From contig BCIM01000001.1 in assembly GCA_039545315.1 (NCBI GenBank), positions 2,823,783 to 2,887,782 of the forward strand: 64,000 nucleotides of DNA, written 5' to 3'. Of the stretch, positions 48,801 to 61,762 are shown piece by piece; position 1 is the first letter of the stretch, and each line of letters starts with the position of its first letter. This DNA comes from Kondoa malvinella (taxonomy: Eukaryota > Basidiomycota > Agaricostilbomycetes > Agaricostilbales > Kondoaceae). Under the pieces are notes generated by a model. It had not been told where the DNA came from, did no database searches, and saw nothing but the letters and a program-made list of their open reading frames with translations. Both the position numbers and the translations under genes were made by a program.

Positions 48801-51800
48801 GCTGATCTCCTCCAATTTTTGACATGGCTAATGCATCATGCTGAACGAGCTGATAGACGCTGTTGATTGCGGCAACCTTGAGTGGTCTTCTATGCGAAGA
48901 CAACCTGGCCCGAAGGGTCTCCACAAGCTCGGAAAGTTCCATGGCTTTCGGTTCGAACATCAGGAAGTGCTGCATTGCACGCATGCCTTCGACAGCAACT
49001 CCTTCTTCAGATTCTTGACGGAACTCGTGAACGAGAGTAAGTATCAGCGTCTGAACCGAGTCTTGCTCTTGCAGATCGGGCCCAAGCACACCAATGACAG
49101 CGTCGAGAATTCGGCAAAATGCTTGATATGTCGGTAGATCGCCTCTCATGTTCACACTTGCCGCAGATCCTCCTTCTGGTTCATGCGAATCGGCAACATA
49201 GAGTCGAGCGACTACTCCAAGTGTTCCGTTGATGTAGCTTGAGTAACTGAGACTGGCCGAATCGATGACTCGAGAAAGCGCTTGCAAAGCCCAAAATTGC
49301 ACTAGAGGATGTGGATCAGAGCTCAGAGACATGAGTACGTCGATGATGGTCTTCAGCACAGGACCCGCTGAGAGACTTCCAACATGGCCGTAGATTTCGC
49401 CGAGGGTAAGCGCACAACCGGCCCTAGCACTTGGATCGGTATTGCTAACGACTTGCGATATGCAGGATTGGACCTGAGAAGACATGAACGAGGCACCAGT
49501 AACCTGGCAAAGTCGACCCATGGCTTCACTACCGACAGCACGAAGTCTCGCATCTTGATGTAGCATGGCGACCTGCATGTTGGAGTTAGCCTATAGCATG
49601 GCCCCGTTTCGGCAGTCTTACTTTGATTATATCCTGTACAGGCTTGTTGATCTGAGGGACAGCCATGTTCTCCCCGCCTTTTCTTGATTGCGCAGACATT
49701 GCCAGTCGCAAAGAACCCAATAATGCTGCTGATGAATTGATAAGAATCGCCATACGTCTTGATAGGTTACGTTCAGTTTTGGGCGATTGCGCACACTCGA
49801 CCATTTGAGCCATAAGCTTCGTCTGCAGCTGAAAGTCTTGGGAGAGGAAATATAGGGCAAACACTTCTATCGCAGAATCGACGACACCTGTGGCGGCTGG
49901 ACAAGGCTTTGCTTCGCCTGCGCATGATGGATCGCAGAGAAAGAGTGGATCGTTCTCTAGGGCTCCAAATGTGGGCTGCTTTAGAAGCTCGGCGATTTCT
50001 GATTCCACAGAGTCTCGGTTTAGGAAGACGTCTCGTCGGCTTCCTTGATCTGCGACAAGCGCTTTGGACTCTCGCACTAGACTGGTCACGCCATATCCAA
50101 ATCCATCTGTGCTTTCCCAGACTGACACAGACGCTCCGGAAGATGCTGCAATTGCTGCTTGAACCGATGATCCAGTGTACTTCTCTGGGTCAGCGAATGT
50201 AGACAGGGCAGCGGTGAGAAGAGTACTCTGGATCGAGTCGGTGAACGAAGTCTGTCCAAGCACCAAAAAGCATTGGAATAGGCGGCGCCGAAGCATAAGG
50301 TCGCGGTCGATGAGCAGAAGAGTCGACGAGCTCGACTGTTCTGGCTGGAGGTTTGCATGCTGAGTCGTAAAGGTACCGGAGAAGACAAGAGCATTGCTGA
50401 GGAGAGCGCCGATGCGACGGCCGACGTCAACGTTGACAAGCTGAGCGTTGTGTCGCAAGAATCCGAGAATAGCAGAGAGGGTGCACTCTCGGATGTGAAG
50501 CAGGAAACCCCACTCCTTCTCGGACCGGATTTGTGAGGCGCTCGCATCCTTGCTGGTCGGCTTGGGTAGAGCATTCTTCCACAAGATGAGCAATTGAGGT
50601 AGATGTAAGCGGACAAAGTGATGTCCTAGCGACATGAGCGAAGCGACCAGAACCCAAGCGACTTGAATTTCGACGGCTGAAATGTGCAGATCGTGGTTGC
50701 CAGATTGCTTCAGCAGCTGTATCGCTAAGGACATTACTTTGGCGCTGACGTCGTACGACACATAGAGTGGTTTCGATGGAATGACGCTGATAAGAGCAGC
50801 CAAGGCGTAGGCATGGCCGACGGCGTGCTTGTTGACTTCCGATCCTGAACTTCCTTGACCGAGCTGACCCAGATTCTTGTTGAGCAGTTCCAGCATAAGC
50901 GAGATGGTTGAAGACAATCGAGTAGGTACAGCTGAGCAGAACGACTTGAGTGCTTGTGCTGCAGCGACTTGAACGGAGAAGCTTGGATGTTCAAGCAACC
51001 GGAAGACAGCGTCGTAGACCACTTCCTGAGCTGAAGGCGGTGCACTACCGAGCTGTTGCAGCAAGCCTGAGACCTCGTCGAGTGCGACAACCAGAACATT
51101 CTTGCTTGGACCCGTCGATCCGGGCAGCAGAGCTGGCCACTTGTGCAAATACGCCCCGGCAATCTCTCGCAGAGCTACAATCTGCCCCTGTTCCGACAGT
51201 AAACGGACGCCGATAACTTTGCGCAACAAGAGCGACGCTGCTGTTCTTGCTGTAAGTGCCTCGAAGCGACTAAGGCCAGGTCTTGATCCAGCGAGCTCGT
51301 CGATGATATGTTTCAGAATCTCGGTATAGTTGCTTTCGATGTAGTGATGCCCAAGTGTGGCCAGCAGAGTTGCGTATATATCGATGATGCCGACTTTTGC
51401 GCGACGAGTAGTTTGAGCTTTGTTGTATGGCACTGAAAGCACATGAAGCATCTCTCTAAGCGTTAGCAGTGTTCTTGTAGAATCGCTGACTGCTGCAGTC
51501 GAGCCGGTCGGGTAAGGATCGTCGTCGTTTTCGCCTTCTTTCTTGGCTGCTGCCTTCTTCGGCTTGGCTTCGATGATAGGTGCAGACCCTGGTACCTGAG
51601 ATATAGCGAGAAGTCCGGACATCAGTCTAGAAAGCGATCTTCTGGTCTGGAAATCTGCTGAATCCATCGCCTTGAGGACGAGCGCGGTAGTAGAATCGAT
51701 TTCTTGAGTAGACAATGTTGAGGCCCCCGACTGGTAGAAGATCAAGAGAGCCTGTACGAAGGCGACTGTGAGACTTATGATATTGAGAGCTCAGCCTAAA

Positions 51801-52604
51801 CCTACATCAGCAGCAGCACGCTGTAAGCAGGCTGTCTTGTCCGTTAAAAAGCTCTTCAATCCCTTCAGCAGATCCTTTGCCAAAGTCTCATTCACTGCCT
51901 TCCCTCCACTCGAGACCGTCTTCCATAGGCAGATCAATGCAGCATGGCGGACGATGATCGGTGCTGAAGTCAAGCGAGCTGTTCGAAGGCAGATGTTGAC
52001 GAGGTCGGTAACCATAGAGAGTATCTAGTAGCACAATGAGCAAGCTGCTGAGGTGTATAGACTTGACCAGAAGACGCACTTGACTGCCGAGCGATTGCAT
52101 GATTTCACCAGCACAGGAGAAGGCAGCGCTAGCGGAGCTTTGAGTATAGCTCTTGCAACTGCACAGACTGGTACATACACCTTCTGCTCCTTCTCGAGCT
52201 TGGGATCTGCCATTGCGCGAGACAATGTCTGCAGTCCATCAAACAAGCTCTTCGAGTCGCCAGCGGTATAGAGTTGTATCAGACATCGAGAGATGATGCT
52301 CCTGATAGGCCGGCCAGGCTGAGGTGCAGGCGCTGTGGCCGTAGCAGGTACCACGAGGAGCTTGTACAGCGACTGTTCCAAGGCGGGCTGAGCTGAACGA
52401 ATAACATCCTGTCATGTAGGGCCTTGCATCAGCCAGACTACACGCTTGAATAGCTGAGATGCTCACTTCAGGCAGTACTTTTAAGGCAGCCTCGCAATTG
52501 CTCAGATATTGCAGCAGAAAGATCTCCCCTCTTTCTGCCAGGTGCGCACCAGAGAGCTTGACTGGATCCAGAGGTACTAGATCATCTGCGGTATACTGTG
52601 CCAT
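45801..52604 (-). CDS. LAA1: HEATR5/Laa1 giant HEAT-repeat protein
   Basis: This is a HEAT-repeat protein of about 2000 residues that in yeast and animals binds the AP-1 adaptor in clathrin traffic at the Golgi and endosomes. The start is the ATG at 52604 (MAQYTADDLVPLDPVKLSGA); later in-frame upstream codons lack an ATG of better context. Family segments: GRPIRSIISRCLIQLYTAGD near the N-terminus, DPHPLVQFWALQALSRVIDS and SYSSYINGTLGVVARLYVAD in the middle, and the C-terminal end DLKMDF at 45801. The longest exon (49586-51745) encodes 719 residues. Exons are longer than in neighbours, with introns of normal size. The length fits the family (about 2000 residues). Confidence 0.88.
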
Positions 52605-52798
52605 GCCAGGCAGCTCTCTATCGGGTATCAAAAGCAATCGCTTGTTTATGTGCAAGTCTGGACGCGAGGTCGTCCAGACAGCTAGAGCAGCTATCTCTAC
52701 CAAGGCGATTCAGCCGGACAGTGTGTCTGTCAACGATTGTACTTTCAATGATTACCATTTACACTTGTAGTAGACCGACTAATGCAACCTCTTCCCCT

Positions 52799-55137
52799 TC
52801 ACATCAAGAATTCCCTCACGCACTTGAGCATCTCTTCATAGTATTCTTCAACCACACCTTCAGGGTAACCATTCTTGTCATAACCGAGCGAAACGAAGAG
52901 CTTGCCGACGAAAGTATAGGCAAAAAGGAGCATAGCACCTGGTCGTTGGCGACTTCCGGTCGTGAGCTCGCCAAGCTTGATGCGGTCAAAAGTCGCGTGC
53001 TTGTAGATACCGTCCTATCGAGCATGTCAGTATTGTATTGTGAACAGACCTGGCAGGCTTACGAGGTTACCAAGCATCGAAACACCCAAGAAGGCCAAAC
53101 TGGGTGCAACAGGCGCCTTCTCTTCCGGCTTGGCCTCTCCCGTCACCATCTTGACCGCACTCTGAACAGCTCCTGTGACCGCTTTGACCGGACTAGAGTT
53201 CATCGCTGCATGCACGGTACCATTCGAAGGTAGGCCAGCTGCTTTCGCTTGCCTTTCCTTCCTCCTTCGCTCATCTTCCTTTTCAAACCCAATCGCACGC
53301 CTTTCTCTCTCGAGAGACATTAATTTTGATCTTTGACACAGGAAGGGCGATTTGACGGCTTTCAAAGTTTGAGCTTTGACTTCTTTTGACCGATGCCAGA
53401 AGATTTGTTCTGCTGTCATGTTTGCGGGCGAGAAAGCAGGAAGAATAATATTGTAGTAACCTAAGACAGTATCAGTAGTTGTAGATGATCTACAAGTGAG
53501 GGCACTCACCAATCACGAGATGGAAGAAATCAGGCTTAATGCCTTGATCCTCTTCCGGTCCCTTGCACATATTCGGTCGCAGGTTAAGAGCAGAATACAA
53601 CATCATAGGCAGACTCTTGTCAACCCCGCTCTTCCATGTCGATTCATTCTCCTTCTTTGCCGTGACGCGCAAATGAGCCAGATTCCCAAGGGCAAACATA
53701 GCGTGTGCGATAGTGACGCCGTTCGCTTTGCACTTCTTGAGAATGGCTGATGTTTCTGCCGCAGAGAAGGCATCTGTTGGTACTACTGTTTGTCTTGGAC
53801 CGAGTTTGGCTCTAGGGAAAGTTTGGCCGCCAATCACTTGAGCTTGGTTGCGCTGAAATTCGACTCGGGCTGCTGCCCATGCAAAACGACCATACGGCTC
53901 TGGAGTGGTAATTCTGCTTTCTTGAGCTGGAGGCAAACGGGATAGAGGTGGAATCGGCTATATAGCACGTCAGGAATATCAAAGTAGGCAGAATTGAGAC
54001 GTACAATTTCGCCAGTCTCTGTGTTCCATTGCAGACCTGAATTCGCCTTTTCATACTCTTCTAGCTTTCCGCCTAAAAGATCAAAGAATTCATTTGCTGT
54101 TGAATGCAAAGCCATGCCGTCTCCGAGGAAGTGAGTCGCCAAGATAAAGAAATCATATCGTTGGAGTTGCTCTACTTGCCCTTCCTGCAAAGACAGGGTG
54201 GATATGTCGACTTCAGGTTCAGGCGAAGATATGATGAGAGCAGCAAGCTTGTCGTCATTCAGCGTCCGGGAACCATTGAGATATTCGTTGAGGACAGCAT
54301 CTTTCGAAGTATTGTATCTGGTGGAAAGGTTGTCGGCAGCTTCTAATCGAGCAGACTTGAAGTTGGTGTAGGGCTTGTAGACAAAGCGAACATCTTCGAA
54401 AGACTCGTACTCGACTGTGGATGCCAGCAGAGTATGCCGTAGCCGTATCTCGGTCCAGATCTTCTCTAGGCGCTCGCGGCGCATCAAAGAAGGCGGTGCA
54501 GAGAAGCCAACATGCAAGTACCTATGAATGCAATGAGTAAACACATCATAGTCGCATTGTTAGACCTACATATCATTGACACCAGCTATTGGGTCATCAG
54601 AACCGGCTCCACGCGACGAGAGATAGTAGCTGATTTCGTTCGGCCCAAGTCGACGCTTCAAGACTTCACCGACATGACTCGGGTTCCTAGATCTTATGCT
54701 TGGGCTTCCACTTGACGATCCAGTAGATCTTGACAGCTCAGGGCTCTTTGCTGCTGTATTCCAATCGGCCCACCACTCCCATTCGAATGACCTTGGAGCT
54801 CTCTTCTCGCTAAACTCTAGACCCAAATCAAGAAATTCATAGCCAGAAGGCGTCTTCATGCCAGATGAAGTGCCAGTGCCATAGCTGGCATATGCTGTAG
54901 ATTGATTTTGCGCGGCCCAAACTGATGCACCAACAGGCGTCTGAATTGAGCAAAGGAAAAGCGCGTCGATCAGCTATGTACGCGTCTGCGTAGGTCTTGA
55001 CTCACGCCTGGTGTTCTGAGACCCGTGTTTGGTGAATTGCTGGGCCATGGAATGGACAGCAGACCGTCTGAGCTTTTTTGAGGTGTAGCGGGAGCAGGCA
55101 ATTGGATCTCGCTCGGTCTGTTTCTGTGTGCTGACAT
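52799..55137 (-). CDS. Condensation/acyltransferase-fold protein with HxxxDG motif
   Basis: From the ATG at 55137 (MSAHRNRPSEIQLPAPATPQ) a disordered start leads to SFEWEWWADWNTAAKSPELS. A large acyltransferase-like region follows. The line YDFFILATHFLGDGMALHST carries the HxxxDG motif of BAHD/condensation-type enzymes (and fungal alcohol or trichothecene O-acetyltransferase relatives). Later parts read KLGPRQTVVPTDAFSAAETS, ILKKCKANGVTIAHAMFALG, LMSLERERRAIGFEKEDERR and LLFAYTFVGKLFVSLGYDK, ending KCVREFLM at 52799. Five introns keep the frame. The DFGWG-type second motif was not seen. Substrate unknown; it stands alone, not in an obvious metabolite cluster. Confidence 0.75.
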
Positions 55138-55902
55138 GGTGGGTCAAGGGAGACTTTGCTGTTTAGACGCGATAGAGACGTGTAGCGGAAGCCAAAGCCA
55201 AGACGCAGACGACCGGCAAGGCTCGTTAATTAATCTAGCGCTCGTCTCAAAGCAACGGCCAAAGGCTTTGATAAGACGGAATTCGCCTGCTCAAGGATGA
55301 TCTGTGTGATGGTAGCACGAAAGCAAGCAAAGCGGTCCCCATCCCTTGCGCCTCTTTCATATATCGCTCTGACCTCGTGCAGGGATCTGCACACATGTTA
55401 CAATTCCCCCAGGTCTTTCTCTTTCTTTGCTCTCTACTGTATTCCTCAACTGGAGATCAGCACTGTCTACTCTGGGCTTGCTGATCTGCTGCCTCTGTCG
55501 ACCGCTGCATTGGTTCTGCCTTCGCGGATCTTCGAATATCCACCTGCGTTCCCAAAAATACAGCATCCTGCTCTTTGCTAAGTGCAGCTGCAGCCGAAGC
55601 TATCTGTCTCTGATCACAGTTCACGCTGTTGTCCTCTGTGGTCCCGGCGGTAAATTCGAGCATCACTCGTACCCGTCGCTAGCGTTACCCATCTATATCT
55701 GGACAGACAGCTCTGATGCTAGCTTACACATGAACAGTCACGCTTTCACGAAACAGCCGGACAGTCTTTGTGAACCCGTTTCATTTGTTTCAAAATTAGG
55801 GAGGGGATCTAAGACCGCCTGTAGAGGGCTACATACAGCATTGTAACTGCAAGAACAGAGACTCGTGCTTGGGAGACTATTGTGTAGCGCTTAGCACCTT
55901 GG
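55138..55902. other. Intergenic region between acyltransferase-like and glycosyltransferase-like genes
   Basis: This is the gene-free part of the divergent gap. Short frames on both strands (for example 55427-55846) have no recognisable motif. Nothing else seen. Confidence 0.35.
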
Positions 55903-55912
55903 CATATATAAG
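55903..55912 (+). promoter_or_regulatory. TATA-like box upstream of the glycosyltransferase-like gene
   Basis: CATATATAAG lies about 320-400 bases upstream of the candidate start codons at 56235 and 56316. It suggests transcription starts near 55935-55945 and a leader of about 300 bases, or an unrecognised short first exon. Confidence 0.4.
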
Positions 55913-56234
55913 ACGCGTCGAGTCGGCTTCCAACTGCCCTTCATAATTTGCTCGAGACGCGACCCTCTCTTGACACATCCACCACTCTGGTCTCAACTTG
56001 GACTATACCCATACTCGAATCAAGAAGCGCTGGTCGCTGCTATACTCCTCTCAGCTTTGGTCCTCTGCCTTCCAATCTCCTCTTTTGTTTGGCCGCTCAG
56101 ATCTTTCGAACTTTCCGGTCGGTGTTGGGTTTACAACTAGGCTGCTTCTTGGAATCAAGCAAAGCCTGCCCATTGCTGTTCATATCAAGAAGGACCTCTC
56201 TGTCGTCTCGGAACATTTCAACAATTGCAAAGTC

Positions 56235-58743
56235 ATGCCTGCAAGTAATCTTCGAATAGAAGTGACAACACCTAAAAAGGACCGTTATTGGGCCAACACT
56301 CAAGAAACGCCTGAAATGTCAGAGAATGTGCCTTTCCTAGGCGCTGGCGCTAGGTCGCCTTACTCTTCACCTAAAGCAAGCCGCACTTCTTTTGCTTCTC
56401 CACTCAATTCACCTTCAGTCAGGACGTCAGCCAGCAACCCCTTCTCGTCGCATAATGAATTTTCACCACCTAATTCGCCTCTCGTTTCAGCTATGGCTAT
56501 ACCAGCAGCAGTCACTAGGCGCTCAAGACCGCGGCTCATTCTCCTATGCCTACTGGCTGTGATTGGTTTCGTCACTTTTATAGCGAGCATGAACGCTCCA
56601 GAACACGTTAAAGCAAAAGTGTACGAAACCGTATCGAAAGCGGGTGATTCGGTCAAAGATAGCTGGGAGAAGATACATCCGGATGACATATGGCAGGGAG
56701 CGAAAGATTGGTCTGGATGGGGCAATAAGGATGCAGAAGGCCAGAGCGTGGACGAGGCTGCATTGGCAGACCCGATCGAGCAGACGGAGAAGGGAGATAC
56801 CACCACCGAGAATGGGCAGCCAGAATCGGCCGACAAGCCATTTGAGGGCGCTCCTAAACCTGCTACGCCCAAAGAAATACCATCAAGCGATTCGGAGAAG
56901 GTCGTTCACCCTATCTATGTCTTGCCCGATCCGCCTCGCATGCCATCTGGTGACCCAACAGAGCAGTTCTTCAGCTACCTGCCGCACTCTGGCTTCCACA
57001 ATCGTATGCTCTAGTGCCTCAATGTCATATTATAGACTGATTTTCCCTCGCAGAGCGCATCGAATTGGCCAACGCACTGACACTCGCTACTATGCTCAAT
57101 CGCACCTTACTTTTGCCGCCTGTGTGGATTGGCTGGCCTGCAACGACACATCCGTATCAACTTATGGTAAGTGGACATTCGATCAGCTAGCTTGCTGTGC
57201 TTACCTATGCGTCCATATTACAGCAAGAGAATTGGGACACTGAGATGAGGCAACACCCTACTGCTTTCAAAGCTCGAGACCCAACAGCCCACGAAAAGCG
57301 CCAAAGACCACCGGTGATTGCTCCCTCTGTAGAAGAATGCAAATCATACGCCAAAGAATGCAGATTCACCTATCACGATACTTTTGTCGCTTGGAGCTTC
57401 TTGACGGACATGAGTTTGGTCGAAACGAAAGTACCTGTTGTGGATCGGTTCAACATGTCAGAAGCTTATGCAAAGGAGTTGACGGGCGCGACTGGCCCAG
57501 ATGATGTTGTGAGTGTGCGTTGTGTTGTGGAGCGGTTGGTTGCTGACGCGCATCTTTCTGCAGTATCTGCTCGAAGACTTTGAAAAGTATTACTTTGGCT
57601 TTGACGATACCGCAATCGACGGCGAGACCATTCAGAAGTACCAACCAGACGAATCAAAGTACCTATACCGCGTTTCAGTGCCACGGTTGCGAGAAGACAC
57701 CGCTGATCACAAACTGCTCATGATGGGTTCAATCTTTGGTTCTGGTCGATTGCATCTTAAGCAAGGCATCAACCGAAGCAACCTGGCCTTCTTCCACCGA
57801 GCGCTTGCTTTCCGTAACCCTATACTGGAGACGCCGGCCAATATTATTCGTGATCAAATGGGAGGCTCAACAGGCTATGCCGGTATTCATGCTCGAGTCG
57901 GCGACGGATCTTTTCTCCTCGACGCGCCGGTCAACATGGATGTCACTTTCACTCAATTGATGGGCAAGCTTGGCGTCGACAAGGAGCTCGTTCCTGAACT
58001 GTTGGCGAAGGGCGCAGCGAGAGCTGCTGAACTCAACGCAACAGCCATCGCCGCAGAAGCTGCCAAATTAGCCAGCGCAAGTGCCACAGAGCCTGTTCGA
58101 TTAGGTCGACGTGCGTCCGAGGCGGAAGAAGAGTCAGAGTGGACTATGCTGGACGACAAGGCCAATGATGGACGCAGCAACCTTGCTCTACCGAAACGGG
58201 ATCATCTGAAGATTGCCAAAAGGCAGCAACTTAATGCACTTCGACCTATCAAGAATCGCGAAGACTCTCCGTTAGCCGACACGCTCAAATGCAGAGGCGA
58301 ACTCTATACCGACCCACGACTCCTGATGCTCAACAACCCAGTCTACTTGGCCACAGATTCACCGCATCCTCTGACAGATCCAGTATTATCAAATTACTGG
58401 GCTAATCTACCATGCACCTTCATCCTTGCTGATTTCGATCGGCTTGGTCCTCAAAGCACTGGCGATCCAGTGACTTCGCTGCGGTATATGGAAGGCGCCA
58501 TTAACATGAACGACGGTGTCAAGCTTGGCAGACTGTTACTGCCCTTCATGGAAGCTGCTGTTGCAGCGAAAGCAGCTGTGACAGTGGGGACAAGAGGCAG
58601 CACATTCAGCGGTTTTGCTGCTGGCTTCCTGCAGTGAGTCACTTCGATACGATGTGCTTGTGATCATGCTGATCTGATTTGGTTGCAGTGATGCCTACGC
58701 AGACGATGCTGGCCTTGCAAAGGATGACAGAAGCAAATTATAG
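56235..58743 (+). CDS. Type II membrane protein, O-fucosyltransferase-like glycosyltransferase (putative)
   Basis: The cytosolic N-terminus is Ser/Pro-rich (ATG at 56235, or 56316 MSENVPFLGAGARSPYSS). One membrane anchor follows: RPRLILLCLLAVIGFVTFIA. A polar stem leads to the lumenal domain: EQFFSYLPHSGFHNERIELA, NALTLATMLNRTLLLPPVWI, YLLEDFEKYYFGFDDTAIDG and MGGSTGYAGIHARVGDGSFL. The SGFHNxRIxLxNALxxAxxLNRTLLxPP line and the IHARxGD line are typical of fungal GDP-fucose O-fucosyltransferase-like proteins. An alanine-rich helical insert (LAKGAARAAELNATAIAAEA) and an acidic insert interrupt the domain. It ends FAAGFLQ-HDAYADDAG to DDRSKL. Five exons. Donor and acceptor sugars cannot be read from sequence. 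Confidence 0.75.
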
Positions 58744-58917
58744 TCCTTTCAACTGACAAGTGTAAAGCAAGACTGTCCATGGGGTAGAGGACACTTTTTC
58801 AGTTGCGCATTGTAACAAGTAATCTTTTGGCTGTATGTTGTATAATAGATGCATTAAAGGGAGTTCTGCAAGCGCTGCGACCTCTTTTAGCTAGACCGTG
58901 ACCGACCGCGATGCCTC

Positions 58918-61762
58918 ATGCCGACACTGCGCTCTAGCTTGCTGTTTCAGCCTATCTTGCAGCATATTGCGCGCAAACCTGCTTTACAGTCAAGACTGCC
59001 TGGTGTTCCCTCAGCAAGATGCATTGGCCGGACTCGCTGTCTGCAATACGCACATTATGATGGCGTTTCCTTCGCTTCCGTTGCTGTGCGCCTATTCGTT
59101 CGATGGAGACCTCTATATCCTGCTGAGAGTGTCGTTGCCAGCCTCCGCTAAACATTCCTGACAACCTGAATGTCGCTTCATTCATGCTGGACCATGTTCC
59201 GAAAGATCGCTTCAAGCCTCAAGGCCAAACGTGGCTCATTGACGGCCAGACCAGGCAGAGCATGACCTATGAAGAGTGTAGAGATCGAGTGGACGCGCTG
59301 GCTGCGGCTCTACAGCAAGACTATGCTTGTCTGGAGAACGATGCTGTTGCTATCATCTCGCCCAATACGTACGCTTCGGGAACATGCAGGGTACTGTTCT
59401 GACGACATCACAGTCGTGACTATGGCATCGCCTGCTGGGCTGCTTTCCGCATCGGGTACATTGAGCAAACGTAGCTCGACCCAGCTAATCTTTGGTAGCG
59501 CTATTGTCACTACGGTCAATCCTGGATTCACTTCTGGCGAGATCGAATATCAGCTTCAAGCAGTGTCGAGAGCGCACGGACTCAAGACCATCTTTGTGCA
59601 TCCCGACTGTTTATGTGCTGTCAAGACGGCTTGTGCTGCGAGCGATATCAATCCGTCCACATTAGTACTGATCAGTGATACCGCCTATCCTGTTGGTGAT
59701 CTCCCTCGCAGCATAGACGATCTTGTTATGCCTGAATTCGCGCGCAAACCTTATACGCCTGTCGAGTTCGCTCCGGGAGAAGCCAAATCTCGGACTGCGT
59801 TTATCGTACGTTTCAACCCTTCTAGGCAAGATCAGCGTATTCTGAACACTTGCATGCAGTCTTACTCGTCTGGGTGAGTCAATCCCGCGCTTCATGTTGG
59901 TCTTTTGACGAAGGGGTATCTAGTACAACCGGGCACGCGAAAGGAGTTGTCATCAGCCATTACAATGTCATTTCAAACATCCTGTCAGTGTGTACTAAAT
60001 GAGCAGCTTTGCAATCTAATCGTCTTTTGCAAAAAGGCAATTCGCGCAAGCCTACAAGGGTCGAGATCAATCGGGCTCGAGCAAGTCTTTGGCTACCCTC
60101 CCTCGTGAGATTCGGCAGTTCGTAGCGATGTACTAAGATCTAATGATCATGAAGTCTACCATATCTATGGTCTCACTGTGATGCTACACTTCAACCTATA
60201 TGCCTCCATACCTCTTGTACTTCTGCCAAAGGTTAGTTCTATATCAATTATCGCTCTCCTTAGCTCAGGACAGGAACCAGTTCGAGCTAGGTCGCTTCCT
60301 GAGGTCAGAGGAACTAACTCACATAGAGAGCCTCGTCTCACTATGAACAGTACCATCCAGGAGCAAAGCATCACACATCTGTGGCTAGTACCTCCAGTGG
60401 CGTTGCTGCTGTCCAAACATCCGTGTATGTCCAATAGATCGGCACTGTTTATGTCTAGCTGACAAGGCGCATAGCAACATCGAAGTATGATCTTTCAAGC
60501 GTGAAAACAATTACTGTTTGTTCACATCGTGATGTTGGTTGTACCGTTGACCGATCATACAGATTGGGGCTGCGCCAATGAGTGCAGCAGCGATAGAAGC
60601 CTTATCGATTGTCTTTCCTAATGCTCACGTCGGACAAGGTAAGTATTCGGATGTCCAATTCTACCTCGCACTAATAGCTTTGCATAGGCTGTTTGTCTTC
60701 AGATAAGCTTCATGCCCCCCTGGCTCATTGCGAGGTATATCAGATGGCCTCACCGAGACGTCGCCTGTCATTTCCGTCTTCTCCGCAAACGACTCAAGCT
60801 TTCCGCATGGAAGCGTCGGTGCTCTACTGAGGTAAGATCGATCAGATGACGAAGCGCAAACTCACCGTGGGCCCTTTATCACAGCGGTATCGAAGCGAAG
60901 ATCGTCCACCCATCGTCGGGCAAGAGTCTAGGCCCTGCTAAAAATGGTGAAATCTGCGTTCGAGGACCGAACACAGCTGTCGAGTATCTCTTGGATGACA
61001 CTGCATCTGCTGTGCGGTCTTCTATCCTTTTTGACGGCATTACCTGACATTCTCGAAAGGCGGTCTTTGGCTCGGACGGATTTGTTCGCACAGGTGACGA
61101 AGGCTACTTTGATCAAGATGGCGCACTCTTCATTACGGATCGAATCCGTGAACTGTAAGCATGCACCATCATATATTCGCTATGTATTGACCAACTTTGA
61201 GCAGGATTAAAGTCAAAGGTGTACTGGCGAGCTCCACTTGTTCGAGCGTACGTCCCATCAGCTTACAGTGACGTCAGGTCGCACCCGCGGAACTCGAAGG
61301 TATCCTGAACAAGCATCCCTGGGTCGAAGAAGTAAGTAGATTGACCCTGCTTCTTGATTATGGTTCATCCTGTCAAGTCTTGCGTTGTTGGCTTGAAGCA
61401 CGAAATCGCGTGAGTCTCCATACAGTGCTTCAAATCGCTCTAATATCTCCTCAGTGGTGAACTGCCACGAGCCTACGTCGTCCTCAGCCCTGAAACAAAT
61501 CGGGACGATCCCGGCCAGCTGAAAGACACTCTGAAACGATTTGTGGCCGATCAGACAGCATCGCACAAGTGGTTGGCCGGTGGTATCGAATTTTTGGAGT
61601 GAGTTGTAGCTTCTACAATGCCAGCGTACGCTAATCTGATGCGCTTCAGTGAAATACCAAAGAGTATATCAGCCAGCTGCGACTGTTGCTCAATTGCTAA
61701 CATCTTCTATAGATGCATCTGGCAAGCTGCTGCGCAGGGTGCTGAGAGATGGGCAAACGTAG
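58918..61762 (+). CDS. Adenylate-forming acyl/4-coumarate-CoA ligase-like enzyme
   Basis: This is an ANL-superfamily enzyme that activates a carboxylic acid with ATP and joins it to CoA. It is split into about 17 small exons. By the proposed splicing it is intact: [41 protein letters not shown]3 motif [71 protein letters not shown]5 motif GQGYGLTETSP, A7 motif [36 protein letters not shown] and A10 motif [20 protein letters not shown]. The A5 motif needs a 3-base exon (60688-60690). The A3 motif has Ala where Pro is usual, and DRIREL has Arg for the usual Lys. No C-terminal peroxisomal SKL. The start at 58918 ([20 protein letters not shown]) is basic and possibly mitochondrial, but the first junction (intron about 59073-59134) is uncertain. 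Confidence 0.8.

Noticed and set aside
46167..51329. Several plus-strand frames of 60-100 codons
   Set aside because: They are antisense shadows of the HEATR5/Laa1 exons, without motifs or splice structure.
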